Positions 11,942 to 23,885 of a DNA stretch of 64,000 nt are shown here, piece after piece (the first letter of the stretch is position 1; each line of letters starts with the position of its first letter). The notes beneath the pieces are model-generated. The model had not been told where the DNA came from and ran no database searches. It worked only from the letters and a program-made list of their open reading frames with translations. The stretch comes from Scedosporium boydii. Its lineage: Eukaryota; Ascomycota; Sordariomycetes; Microascales; Microascaceae. The stretch lies in assembly GCA_002221725.1 (NCBI GenBank), contig NJFT01000015.1, positions 290,729 through 354,728 of the forward strand, written 5' to 3'. Both the position numbers and the translations under genes were made by a program.

Positions 11942-14900
11942 CTATCTCTCGGGAATAGGCGACTTGGCAAGCCGGCCGCCAGCGCTGACACGCTTCTGGA
12001 GGCGGGCCTCCCTGTCGCGTTGGATCTTTTGCTCTTGGCTCAGGTTAACGCTGTTGTAGTGCAGAGCGAGGGTGTCTCCCGACATGCCCGCAGCTCGGCC
12101 ACGTTTCTGCTCTATGTATTGCATCGCACTACGGCTAAGAGGGAATGCAGGTAGTGCTGCCGGGATTTCTGCGCCGTTCTGGATAAGCAGCTCGGCGATG
12201 GGGAACGGCACTGGCTTGGCGCCGGGGTCTGCGCCGGCCGGTCCTGGCGTCGGTGACGGAGAGGCAGGGTCGGCGGCAGCCAAGGCAAGGTATACGGCGT
12301 GTGTTCCCCTCGACTTGTCCGTCACGTTCGGGCTCGCCTTCAAGGCCAGGGCATATAGGATCTGCTGCACGTCGTTCTTCTTAATGGCAGCTAGTAATGT
12401 CTCATCAGGCGTGCCGTAGCGAGATAGTGTGGATGAAATAGGTTCTACAAATGCCCGGTCAACGTATTTGGCAGTGATGAACTTGAGTCGTTGTTCTCTT
12501 GTTGCCTGAGGTGTCGGTTTCAGCGCCTGGTCGAGCTTCGCTTCCCAGATCATATTTGCCACGCGATTGCCGACGAGGAGCAGGAGCTCAACGATGTCGG
12601 GCGTGAAAGAGGTGATATCAAGTGTGAGCGACCGAACTTTGCTTATGTGTGTGCCCAAAGACCGATGAATGCCACTACATTCGATACATAGGATGATGGC
12701 GAGATTGATCGAAACCCATTCAACTTTGGATTGGGACCCGCAGTCGGCACACCAGTTGTTTCCTTTATCATTGTCCCGCAGCATCTGGAGCAACCTATCC
12801 GGATCATCCTCGAAGTTGGAACTGACACTCCTAGTCGTTGATGGCCTATTCGAGACGGTCGTGCGCCGCGACGGAACGCCGGATGAGTTGTTGTGGGGGT
12901 TGTAGGGGCTAATGTGGTGATGCTGGCTCTTCCCGGTCAAGATGGATGTAATATCTCGCTTGAAAGAGTTGCCGGGTTCAGACGGCGTAGGAGATTGGCC
13001 GGGCTTGTCTCGAATACCGCGACCTTCCACGGCGCTTTGCAGGGCGTTGTTGATGGATAGAATCCACGAATTCATGTCATCCTCAGATGTTGCTTGGTAG
13101 ACTCGTTTGAAATTGGGGGTTATGACCTCAAAGCAGAACCGGCGCTCTGCATTGCGTGCCTCCCTAACTGATGCCATTCTCAAGTCAATGGGTTCCATGT
13201 GAAGATCCAACTTCTGCTTCCAATTGCTATACTCGGAAAGTTTGCCCTGATCAAGTACAATCCAGAACCTGCGCCGTGTTAGTCGCGTGATCTGAGAATG
13301 TCTTCTAGCGGCCTCGCAGCCTGCGCCCTGTGCGCTACCCTGACGACCAGAGCGAGAAAGGGGGAAGAAGCTCAGGACTGCTAGGTCAGTACTTACTTGT
13401 GCCAGCCAGCTTTAAGTTGGGTCCTTGGGTCTACGTGGCTTCCTGGACGACTCAACGCCCATAACAAGCCTTCTTTTCTCTGAGATGCAGCTCGTCCGAC
13501 GCTAGTCATTTGACCATAGTCACGCTCTTCAAGATCGCGGATTCCCTTAAACTTAGCATTTTGGGTCGCCGCCGTAGCTGTGGCTTGGGTCAGGCTGCCG
13601 GGTGACCTTGAGAGCTCGGCGACGCTCACTGGACCACTGGTTCCAGGAGCGGCAGAGTTACTTCCTCTCCACTGGGACCCAGTACTATCAGCGCGGCCGA
13701 GTTCGCTGTCGGAATGAGACTGATAGCCTCCTCCGTTCGACGCCGTGGAGGCCGGAGGCGGGAAGTTGACGGCGACCGGCTCTGGTTCTACATAAGCCAA
13801 ACTGGTCTTTTCCAGTAACCGCCGCTTCTCCTCACGCTCCCGCCTCTGGTATTGATACTCCTTGTCGGCCTCTTGAACCTCATTCGACAATGCCTCGAGT
13901 TGCGGGAGTAGCGAGTCAATCTTCTTTGCTGCTGCTAGGAAACCCTGTGTCTGAGCATCAGCATATCTCGTAAGGTGCGAGAGCACCTCCTGCTCCTTTC
14001 GACCGCCATGAAGATCTTGCATGAAACTCGAGTAATCGAATCGTTTCAGCTCAAAGTTTCGCCGTTTCGATTGGTACTTGGAGTCACTCTGCGCAAGCTT
14101 CTTAGCCTTGACAGAATCGTGGCGTTGGCCGAGGTACCGAGAAACGTAGCTATAATAGTCTTTGCTTTCTTCTTCAAAATCTCGCTTCTTGGAGTCGGCC
14201 TGCTTGATATCGCAAATATAAAGCCTGTTTATCGGCTCTATGATGATCTTTTGCAAGTTTGCAGTGTTTTGCCGCTCATAAATTAGGATTTCTCGGGCAA
14301 TCTTGTCAAAGTAATGATCGATCACCGGCTGGACAGCGTTGGCATTGGTGCTAGAAGCGTCGCGCAGGGCGTCCATGAAGGCCCCAAATGCATCATTCGC
14401 TTCAACCTGGGCATTATAAGCTTGCTCAGCCCGCTTGAGAACGCGCTTCAATTGGATGCGCATGTTTCCCGTCTTTTGCTCCAGAGCCTTGATGGTGGCT
14501 CGGAATAAAGGGCCATCGTCTGCCACAGTTACATCATCCACGGGCTTCGGACACGCTACATCCACCTTTACAGGTTCTCTCGCGGTGGGACCGGCGGCGG
14601 ATTGCGGCAGCGCAACAGAGGGAAAGCCGCTGACACTTGGTTCTTGGATGGGTGCCAGAGGCGATGTGGGCTCGTCCTGATCGACGGTACTTATGCGAGA
14701 GTCGACGGTTTGCGATGACACGGCTCTCACCTTGGGTGGCGATGCTAGGAGTAAGGGTGGTATGGGCGAAGAGGGATTGCTGATGGACAGTGGAGGACCT
14801 AGGCGGGCTTTATTTAGCACAAGAACCACCGAGCGAACGGCGAGCGGAAGGACGTACTTGACACCCAGTAAGAGAAGCTTGCCAAGGTGTTGAAAGAGTT

Positions 14901-15805
14901 CGCATGCGGATTGTACTCGACAAACTGAATCTGGGTCAGTAACAACAAAAGGAAGAAAACCACAGGCGAAAGCGGCAAAAGGATAGTAGATAGAGGCGAC
15001 ATGCGAATACATACGCTACACGAGTTTCTCCAGCCGCCACTCCAGTCATCGTAAGGCTTGGGAGGTTTCCACTTCCACTTCCACTCAAAGGTGACGGAAG
15101 GGCTGCCATCGGTCGCATAGTCGCCGACAAGCGCGACATTGGAATTCTTGTGAAGATTCGGATCGGCGTTGAATTCACGAGTGACTAGGTTCTCGACCTC
15201 TTTTGGTGTGGACGCATATACGTAGGTGAGGGCGTTGATTCGTGTGTCGAGAGGAGATGCGCTGGTATCTGATGGGTTCGTAGGAGAGCGTCGGATTATG
15301 AACGAAAAGGTAAAGATCAGCTCGTCTTCATTGGTGACTTTGAGCAGAAATTCGGGGATGCCATTCGATGGCTCGGGATCCTGGTTTTGTCAAGCAGATG
15401 CAGTCAATATCAGGGCCGCCCGTCGATGGTGTGGCATTAGGGATAGGCAACGATGCGAGGAGCTCGAACCTGGACAAACTCAATAGGGCTATTATCGCCA
15501 GCGGATCGAGTGACAGATAGGCGCGAAGCGGGAAAACCATTCGGGACAATATTTATAGTCGAGGGGCGTCGGCGACTAGATATGACGAGAGAGGATAGGG
15601 TGACTACGAAGCCAGAGCCTGTCAGTAAATGTCATGTTGCTACCTCCCACACCGGGATGTAGAACCCAGAACGAAGGACAAGTCGCAGAATGATACAAGC
15701 TCAACGAAGCAGCATCACTCCACAAAGGGTAGAACACTTACAGCGATTCTGATCACTGAGGTAGAGGGCGCCACCCCCATCGGGCCTGCTTGAGATGTTG
15801 CCCAT
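11942..15805 (-). CDS. BAR-PH-ArfGAP protein with N-myristoylation signal
   Basis: GTPase-activating protein for Arf-family GTPases, expected at curved membranes of the endosome, Golgi or plasma membrane. Six exons are predicted on the minus strand: 15805-15742, 15603-15470, 15380-15015, 14924-14858, 14798-13397 and 13268-11942, about 1119 residues. The start MGNISSRP is a strong myristoylation consensus; the tiny first exon encodes it. Residues ~70-210 form a conserved fungal segment (FLLKVTNEDELIFTF, GGWRNSCSFVEYN). A BAR-type coiled region lies at ~307-540. A PH domain spans the last intron at ~570-760 (KAGWHKFWIVLDQGKLSEY, CFEVITPNFKRVYQA). The ArfGAP zinc finger begins at C852 (CADC...CIEC), followed by the GIHRSLGTHISKVRSL segment with the expected Arg. 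The third exon boundary uses a weak GTTCGA donor. The closest characterised architecture I know is fission yeast Cnt5/Csx2; ACAPs are the animal counterpart. Confidence 0.93.
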
Positions 15806-18800
15806 GGTGAGGCCGTGAGCAGCTTGGTAATGTCAAAGATGAGATGTGGGTAAGTTGGCTTTGACAAAGTGCAGGCAGCAGAAGTGGGCACGGCTTTGTA
15901 CAGTAAAGTGCAGGTGCCGCCAACCAAGGAGACCAAACACGGGGATAAATAAGCGAGCGGCCTCGAAAGACCAGGAATTGCCCAACTATATCCGGCGTAG
16001 GAACAACAAAGGTCCAAGTCGACGAGGGGTTTGTGTTAGTAGTGTCCCAGAAACCCCATAGCCTGGAGCCTGTGAGAGGGGTTCGCTACTGCATTCGGCG
16101 TTGGGTGAATCGAAGGAATTATTTTTAGGGGGGTGAGTCCACTGCTCTGGATTGCAGATCAGTCGTTGACGGGGTAAGAAATGGCGCGGGGCAGAAGGTT
16201 GTCGCGAGAGCTGGGGTCGGAGGCGGGGCGGCTATTTGGATCGAGTTGGAACTGTCAGGGCGGTGTATCAATGTGATTGACGATTGATGGCCGGGGCGAG
16301 AGGGGGAGGAGAACAGAGACGAGACGAGGCGACAGGGGCCTGAATTCCAGGGGCCCAGGAACATCAGCCGAACTTACTTTGTTACTGCAAGGAGAACTGA
16401 GGGGTCTTTGCTTCGATGTTGTTTTACTTGTATGGCTGCAGGAATTCGGGGTGAATTTTGCTAGGGGTCGGAGGGCGCTGTTGTATTACAGCCAGGACGG
16501 ATTTGAGCTTCTGGGCCCATAAGGAATGGGGAATGAGGACATGAGGTGGCAGTATTAGATAGGAGGGGGTGAATTGATGTTCAGGTGTGCCCAGAACGTG
16601 AGGGGAGAATCATGGATGCAGAGGAAAAGGCGGATGAGATGAGGCAGAAGAGGTGCTCGACTTGGAGACCGAAGAACCGTTCGTACTTTCCTTATGCTGG
16701 TTCCATCGCAATTTGGCTTCGAGGAGCAGAGGTATTAGAGAGCTCCACCGGAATAGTGCAGGTAGTGCAGGTAGTGTAAAATTAGCCCTTGGTCAATGTT
16801 GATGTGTCGAGTCTATTGACATTGATTGCCGAGTTACCTGGAGACTTGGAGACTTCTGTTGGATGCATAGTGGCACCGCTTTGTGGCTAGTGCATAACTA
16901 CCTGTGTATTTTCAACGCCCTTGTACCTTTGTACTATGTAGTGTGCGGAGGCAAATCTTGCTGTCCTCAGTGCTGCATCAACCAAGTGACCTGGGCAGCC
17001 AGCCAGCTGAGCACAGAGGACAGACATTGACGCGAGGCGCCAGCGATCTAAGAACGCACTTGACAGTATCATCGGACTGGAGTATCATCAGGCTGCAACT
17101 TCAAAACACCGTCCATACGAGGTCGTATTTACTATTATTATTTAGTCGCCGAGAGGTGGAGCGACGTTACAGGCACTACGGGTTGATGTAGATAACAGTG
17201 TATTCTTCAATAATAAAACTGTGGTTTACGCATACTATTTGATCCTTTGATTTTGAAAGAAACGTGACAAGATGAGACGAGTGAACACTGTATTGATACA
17301 ATTGTCTTCTTTCATTTCCACAACACATCTCACGAGTCGACGGCATTTCGACTGACCGAATCAACTTAGACAAATGTTACACACTTCTTAGTCATTCAAA
17401 TAAAGAAATAGATACAGAATTGTTATTAAAACCTATTTCAAAAAAAGCACCGAAGGTCTCCAGTCTAACTAGATTTTATCTAGGACATCACTACGACGTA
17501 GAAAAGTAATATCCGAAGCATTATGAAGCAAAACCCCAATCAGACAGCCACTGGGAACTCGCTCTATCCATCATAGTATGGTTGCAGGCGAACGGTTCCA
17601 AATCCGAACGACTACTTTGTAGATTCATTCTCCCTGTGTGCCAGGAGGCCGGATTTGGCAGGCAAGAGGCGATGCTCTGTGGGAATGGGCTATCAACTCA
17701 AGCCGACGCCATGACAGCAGGACCAAGAGCAATCCGGCGCAGGTCGACAAGGCGGTTGGCAGGTCACACGAGCAGTGCGGGATCGAGCACTTAAGATTTG
17801 ATCCAAGATTACTCACGTTACTTCGTACTTCATGTAACGAATACGCCAGGCGACGGAAATGACAGTGATGTCTGCGCCAGCCAGGGAGGGCAAAGCGATG
17901 CTGTTAATGGTAAGTGGTTACGACTGACCGTATTCGTCGATTACGACTTGCAAGTGATGGGGCAACGTCCGGGTGACTAGCAACAGCAATGCCTGAAGGC
18001 AGCACAATAGTTAGTTGACAACTTTAACCTTGTGACGGCCCTAGTTGTTCATCCACAATTTCCTTCGTAAGTAGATTATTACCTTGAAAGTGAACCTCGT
18101 CGCACATTGACCCATTACCTCGAGGGGAGGCGTCCCACTCCATCCAACTGGAATCTAGAATCCAGTCCCAATCTGACCAAGGTCCACAGGTATGTGGCAT
18201 GTGCTCTGTCTCCCCCACCTATTTACATTCTATCACTTGATTAATACGCGAGGACTTGTACGCATAGATTAATCGACACGATCCACTAACCCAGATCTCT
18301 GCTGCGAGGGGAGGGGAGAAAAGGGGCCTCTATGAAGGACAAAGTAGATAGCAAATAGAGGCTTGACTTGATACATTGCATAGATGGTATCCATAAGACA
18401 CGCCGTTCTTCACTCCAACCGCCCACTGGCCAGTTGACGACTTGCATCTGCATGTATACATATTCGTCAACTCGCCTGCGTGACAGCGGCGACATAAATT
18501 TAGGGACTGTATGTAGTATCCGACAGACCATCGTCCTTGGTTAGTCGGGAAGGTGGTCGTGTTTTATCTCCATCTTCGTCCACCCTCATCATTATACGGA
18601 CTTCTTCGAAGAGACGAGGCATGCCGCGTCACGGATATGGTGGGGCAGTTCAACCGAGGACAACTTGGAGCCACCAAGACTGCCTCTGGCTGTCATACCA
18701 GTGGCCTGACCTTTTTCGATTTTTTTCTTTTCTTTTTTTTCTCTTTCCAAATTGAATTGGTCTATTCTCTGTGAAAGGGGGCAAGGACAACTATTTAAAT

Positions 18801-19584
18801 TTGACGGAATAGCAGCTTAAGAAACACTAATTCACAACATGGATAGGGGATTTGACTTCGATAAAATCAAGGCCCCAAAATGAAGGTTTAGCACTAAAGG
18901 GTCCCTAATAATATTTGCACTGATGCTCATCACATCAATGGTCCCTTCAGTGTCTATTGACTGCTGACTTGGCGTGATCCCCTGATACCCCTGTCTGTGG
19001 CTGATGGCTTGAGATGAAGCGGCTGTCGATGACGTTCATGTTGATTTTAGTTGGTACTCTCTGCTGCATTGATGCACTGCACCTACCTAAATCTAGGACC
19101 CCGCTAATCAGCTAATCATAGTCTCAGGTTGGGCAACTACATTCCAACACATTTCCCGAACTGAAGTCATCATCAACACCAAACCCACCTCACTGTTAGA
19201 CTCTAGCATCCCTCGGTATTTCTTATACTCCCAACCTGCAACTAAGCGAACAAAAAGCCTTGGAGTTTTGTGACTTTGCTGTATCAAATTCAACAAGCTT
19301 CCCTTTGTCTTGCACCACTCTCCTTCACCTCCTGTGGCTATCCCCTGTGTCTTGCGTGCGCAGTCCTATTGATATTCTGCCTTTGTCCAAGCCTCTCATG
19401 ACGCGACAGCTTCAAGGGTCCTGGCTGGTCCTTGATATTGATACTTCCATTGCTTCCAGGATGAAAATCCCTTATTATTGACATCGAACTCCACTCCTCT
19501 TCCCAGCATCCCCTCTTCTCGCTGTCGAGTCAACCGCGCCGACCCCCTTAACAACAATCAAGCCGCCACTTTGCCGCCGACACC
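15806..19584. other. Intergenic region between divergent ArfGAP and MUN/C2 genes
   Basis: 3.8 kb shared upstream region. No ORF shows family similarity. It holds one copy of the recurring TTACTTCGTACTT word (17818). The C-rich segment just before 19585 is the likely leader of the MUN/C2 gene. Confidence 0.55.
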
Positions 19585-22500
19585 ATGTCGACCGCTTCGA
19601 ATCGATCATACCAACCGAACCGCCACCTCAGTAGCAGCCGTATGCCGAGAAGGTCTAGGGCCGCCTCTAGGGCTCAACGTGCTGCTGTCGTCGATCGCGA
19701 TGAGGCCTTCACCTATGCCCTTCGAACGGCATTCCTCCACCACCTCCTACAACCTCGCGCTAGGCGAAAGCAATATGTCAACGTCCCAACAAAGCCCATC
19801 CATCGATCGCACTCGAGCATGGGACACCTGCTCCAAGATTTCGTCTCTACTGGAGGTACTACGGGTGGTAGCATGAAGCTGCCTCATAGCTTCCGCGGTG
19901 CCCTCTTCGATCGGATGCAGGGAGTCCTCAGGGGTACCGAGCGAATGCCAGGCTATAATGATGCCGCCGTAAAGAGATGTTTCGCAGAGGCGTACACGGC
20001 GTTTACCGAGAAGAGCTTCCAAAAGACCATTGATAAGGAGAGAAAGATAGAACCCCTGGTCCTCATATTCTTCTCTTCTGCGACTAAAGCCGCCCAGAAA
20101 GCTGCTGCTCCCGGCGATGAATCCTGGAGGCTACTGCCAGATCGCCATGTGGCTCTATTTGTGCGCCTTGTCATCAAGATTCTCAAAGACCACGGCCAGG
20201 ACCGGGACAGGCCAGATCTGCTCAACAAGCTTGCGAGCCTTGAGAACAAGATGCTGACCAACGATCAAAATTTGATCGACTCTGGCCAGGACAATCTCGG
20301 CAAAACTATTGAAGTTATAATTCCCTTCAGCTACGAGGTAAAAGATATGCCAATGGTACAGACAGTCTGCAGGATTTTCGGCTACCCAGACTCTCACGCC
20401 CAAGCCGAAATCGATGCTCACAAGTCCGTTTGGACCGAGGAGGCGGCTCTCCGTGATTTGAAGGCTTACCAGCATCGCCTAAACTCCAACATGGTTGGGG
20501 CGCTTAACAGCGGTGATTTTGAAGTTGAAGAGGCCTTTGAGGATTGGAAAAAGTCCGAAGCTCCTCACCTCTCACGAATGATGCTTGATATCCTCACCGC
20601 TCGTCCCGAGTTGGCCAAAACATCGACAAGTACAGCGGATAAACCGCTTCCCACTCCTTCTCCTGCCGCCTATGATGACGACCAGGCATATGCGGACCTG
20701 GCGCGACTCATTTCGAGTACCGATGACACACCAATCCTAGGTTATGACAGCGCCCTCGGGATGGGCTCGGTAGGCCCTGACGATTCTAGCAGTATCCGAA
20801 GCGTCGATGAGCCTAATTATACATTCATCCCCTACGACCCTAGAGCTTTCTACAAGGCTGTTCTACAGCAGGCTATCGTCAACGATCAGTCGCTCTCCGA
20901 TCCATCAGCCCCGTACTCTCCCTTGTCAAAAAGCTCCCAGGATCTCCTCCTGGAGCTCGCTGTGCACTGGCGCATCCCCCAATCGTCGCGATTGGTAGCA
21001 CTCGCCGAAGTGTCAGTAAAGCGATTTAGCGACGGTGAGATAACTTTGGAAGACCTAGACACCGTTTTCGATATTGTCAAGTCTGAGGGCCCGGAGATGA
21101 AGAAACCTCCCCACATCACGAACTATACCGCCCCGCTGACGGCATTCAATCCCATGCACCTGACGGTCTACGATCGCTCGGTTTTGCTACGCACACTCCA
21201 GACTCTTCATGAAGCTCTCCTCCGCGATCTCTACAATGCCCTTGTCCAGTGCTACGACCCGAAGCCACCTTCGATTGCCGTTGTTATGCATGTCCTCCTT
21301 AACCATGTTGTGGATGACCCCAATTTCTCGAGGACATCCGAGGAGGATGAACAATTCACTGAGGTTCTCTATGGTGGCCTTCGTCGAAAGGCTGCTGACG
21401 TCTACAGAGCTTTCCTTGATAAGGAACTACCAGCGAACCGGGACCAGTGGGACTTTGGCCATGTCGTACGGCTCGGCCAAGCCGTTGTGAAGCTCTCGGA
21501 GAAGATTAGGAAACGCTACAGGAGAACCCCCGAGATAATGGGAGCCAACCCCCTGAGGGCTTTGGTCGAAACCATTTTTCCAAGCTTCCAGGCTGATTGC
21601 AAGGCGATTATCGAGCAAATCATGGCCTGTGCAAAGGAACAGGACAAGGAGATTCCAATCGACGAAGGTTTCCTTCTTTACAAGGAGCTCATTGAAATTC
21701 GCAAAATCCAAACGGACACTTTATCCACACAATCCTTTGCGTTTGATATCGAGGACCTGCTAGTTAGTTTTGTCTGGAGGTGGATCGATGTCGTAGGTGA
21801 CAAGGTCGAAGAGAATGTCGAGACTGCCTTTCGACAGGACAAGTTCCAGGTCAGGACCGACTCGCCTGACCAGACTGCCCCTGATTCCCAGCGACACAGC
21901 CTGTCCATTATCGACGTCTTTACACTTTTCAACCAGACGGCGAATCAGGTTTTCCAGCTCGAGTGGAGCAACGAAGTCCACTATGCCAGGTTCATGACCG
22001 CCCTGGCGCGGGTGTTTGCGAACGGTATCGGCCGATATTGCGAGCTGGTGTGGGAGCAATTTGCGAAGGAGATGGACCGACCGAGCGCCCAGGAGATCGC
22101 GGCGGCTTCCATGACGGCGCAGGAAAAGTTCCTTCAGTATGCTAAAGATGCTTGGAACAATAAGGAGAGGATTGAGCCGTTCCAGTTCTACCCCGAGGTA
22201 TGTCCTTCATGATGTCTTCCTTTTGGCATGGGGAAATATTTCTCGTCGTATAGTGCACTAACATCGAGCCCCTTTCCTTAAAGTCTTTTGTAAAATTGAA
22301 CAATATCGAGTTTGCCATGCAGGAGTTAGATAAGCTCGAAAAGGCTATGAATGTAGACGCCTGTGCAGCGCTTTTGGAAAAGGTGGACGGACCTAAGAGG
22401 CACCTTCGAAAGCCCACCAAGTACGTCTTCACTGTCAAGATCATCGAAGCGGAGGACCTCAAAGCCTGCGACGCAAACGGCTACAGCGACCCGTATGTGG

Positions 22501-23885
22501 TGCTCGGTGACGAGTATCAGAAGCGCCTCGCCAAAACGAGGATTATCTACAGGAATCTGAATCCGCGATGGGATGAGTCCGTCGATATCACCGTTCAGGG
22601 TCCTCTCAATCTCATCGCCACGATTTGGGACTATGATACGTTCGGGGACCACGACTTTGTCGGAAGGACATCGCTTAAGCTGGACCCACTCCACTTTAGT
22701 GATTACCTGCCCCGAGAGTTCTGGCTGGACCTTGACACTCAAGGCCGTCTTCTAGTGCGCGTCAGCATGGAAGGCGAGAGAGATGACATCCAGTTCTCCT
22801 TCGGAAAGGCCTTCCGGCATTTGAAGCGCACAGAGCGAGACATGGTCCGCAAGATTACCGGAAAGGTAACGCTTCACACACACACACCCTCCTCGCCTTA
22901 TTCTCAATGTCTTCTAGTATCGCTAACAAGCATGGGCTCAATACAGCTTACATCCTATATTGATGCGACACTCTCACGAGAGACTCTTCGTAACTTAGCA
23001 AAGACTGGAGGTATCGGCGCATCGGTCACAAGCCTCTGGAAGAAGCGCGTGTCCGAGGTCCCGGCCTTGAGGCGTGAAGACATAGAAGGCGCACTGGAAA
23101 TGCTTCTCGAGTACTTTAACGATAACTTCGCTATCATGAAGCTGACCCTAACCGACGCGACCATGATTGCCGTCATGACCCGGCTGTGGAAAGAAGTTCT
23201 CATGGCCATCGAGGGTCTTCTTGTCCCACCCCTTTCGGATAAGCCATCGACTCAGAAGCCGCTCAATCAACGTGAGCTCGATATTGTGTACCAGTGGTTA
23301 CAGATTCTCCTTGAGTTCTTCAATGCCAGGGACGCGCAGAGCGGCGAGCAGTTGGGAGTTCCGATTGACGTTTTGAAGTCGCCTAAGTGGCATGAGCTGG
23401 CATCGCTCAACTTCTTCTATAACGAGGATACTAATAATTTGATTCGAGAGTCGGAGAGGATGGCAGCCGCGACGGCGCAGCGGGCCCAAGCAATGATACG
23501 GCAACAAGCACACTCTAGCCACCGCCTCTCGGCGCCGGCATCGTTGGGTGCTTCGTTTGGCGGAGCTGGAGCATTTGCTAGCATGGGCACGATTCGACGC
23601 GGCAAGAGCATCATGATGAGCCGCAACCTAGGCACGATGAGGAAAGCGAAGGAAGAGCGACGCAAGGACGCACAGGCGGACCCTAACGATGATATGATCC
23701 TCCGTATTCTCCGCATGCGTCCCGAAGCGGCGGGTTATCTCAAGGACCGCCACCGGCAAAAGGAGCGGCAGGCTGCTGCTTCGGCCGCTGCACTCATTGT
23801 TAAGAACAGTGTTGGCCAGGGCTGGAATGCTGGCGGCGGCGGTGGTCCCTCGGCCTTCGGAAGGAATAACCTTCCCCTCCGTTAA
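19585..23885 (+). CDS. Munc13-like protein: MUN/MHD1-C2-MHD2 (Git1/Ync13 family)
   Basis: Likely vesicle-priming/tethering factor; fungal relatives are S. pombe Ync13 (secretion during cytokinesis) and Git1 (glucose/cAMP signalling). Three exons are predicted: 19585-22197, 22284-22865 and 22947-23885, about 1377 residues. The N-terminal ~60 residues are basic and Arg/Ser-rich. Residues ~100-870 form the long helical MUN/DUF810 region, including the MHD1 part with YCELVWEQFAKEMDRP. A C2 domain at about 920-1030 is clear: YVFTVKIIEAEDLKACDANGYSDPYVV, then NPRWDESVDI and IWDYDTFGDHDFVG. These segments retain Ca2+-type acidic loop residues. MHD2 (DATLSRETLRNLAKTGG... ILLEFFNA) and a basic, Ala/Gly-rich tail follow. 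Intron 1 ends in AAG with CTAAC 24 nt upstream. Intron 2 is 81 nt and in frame, so it could be read through if retained, adding 27 residues. Confidence 0.93.
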
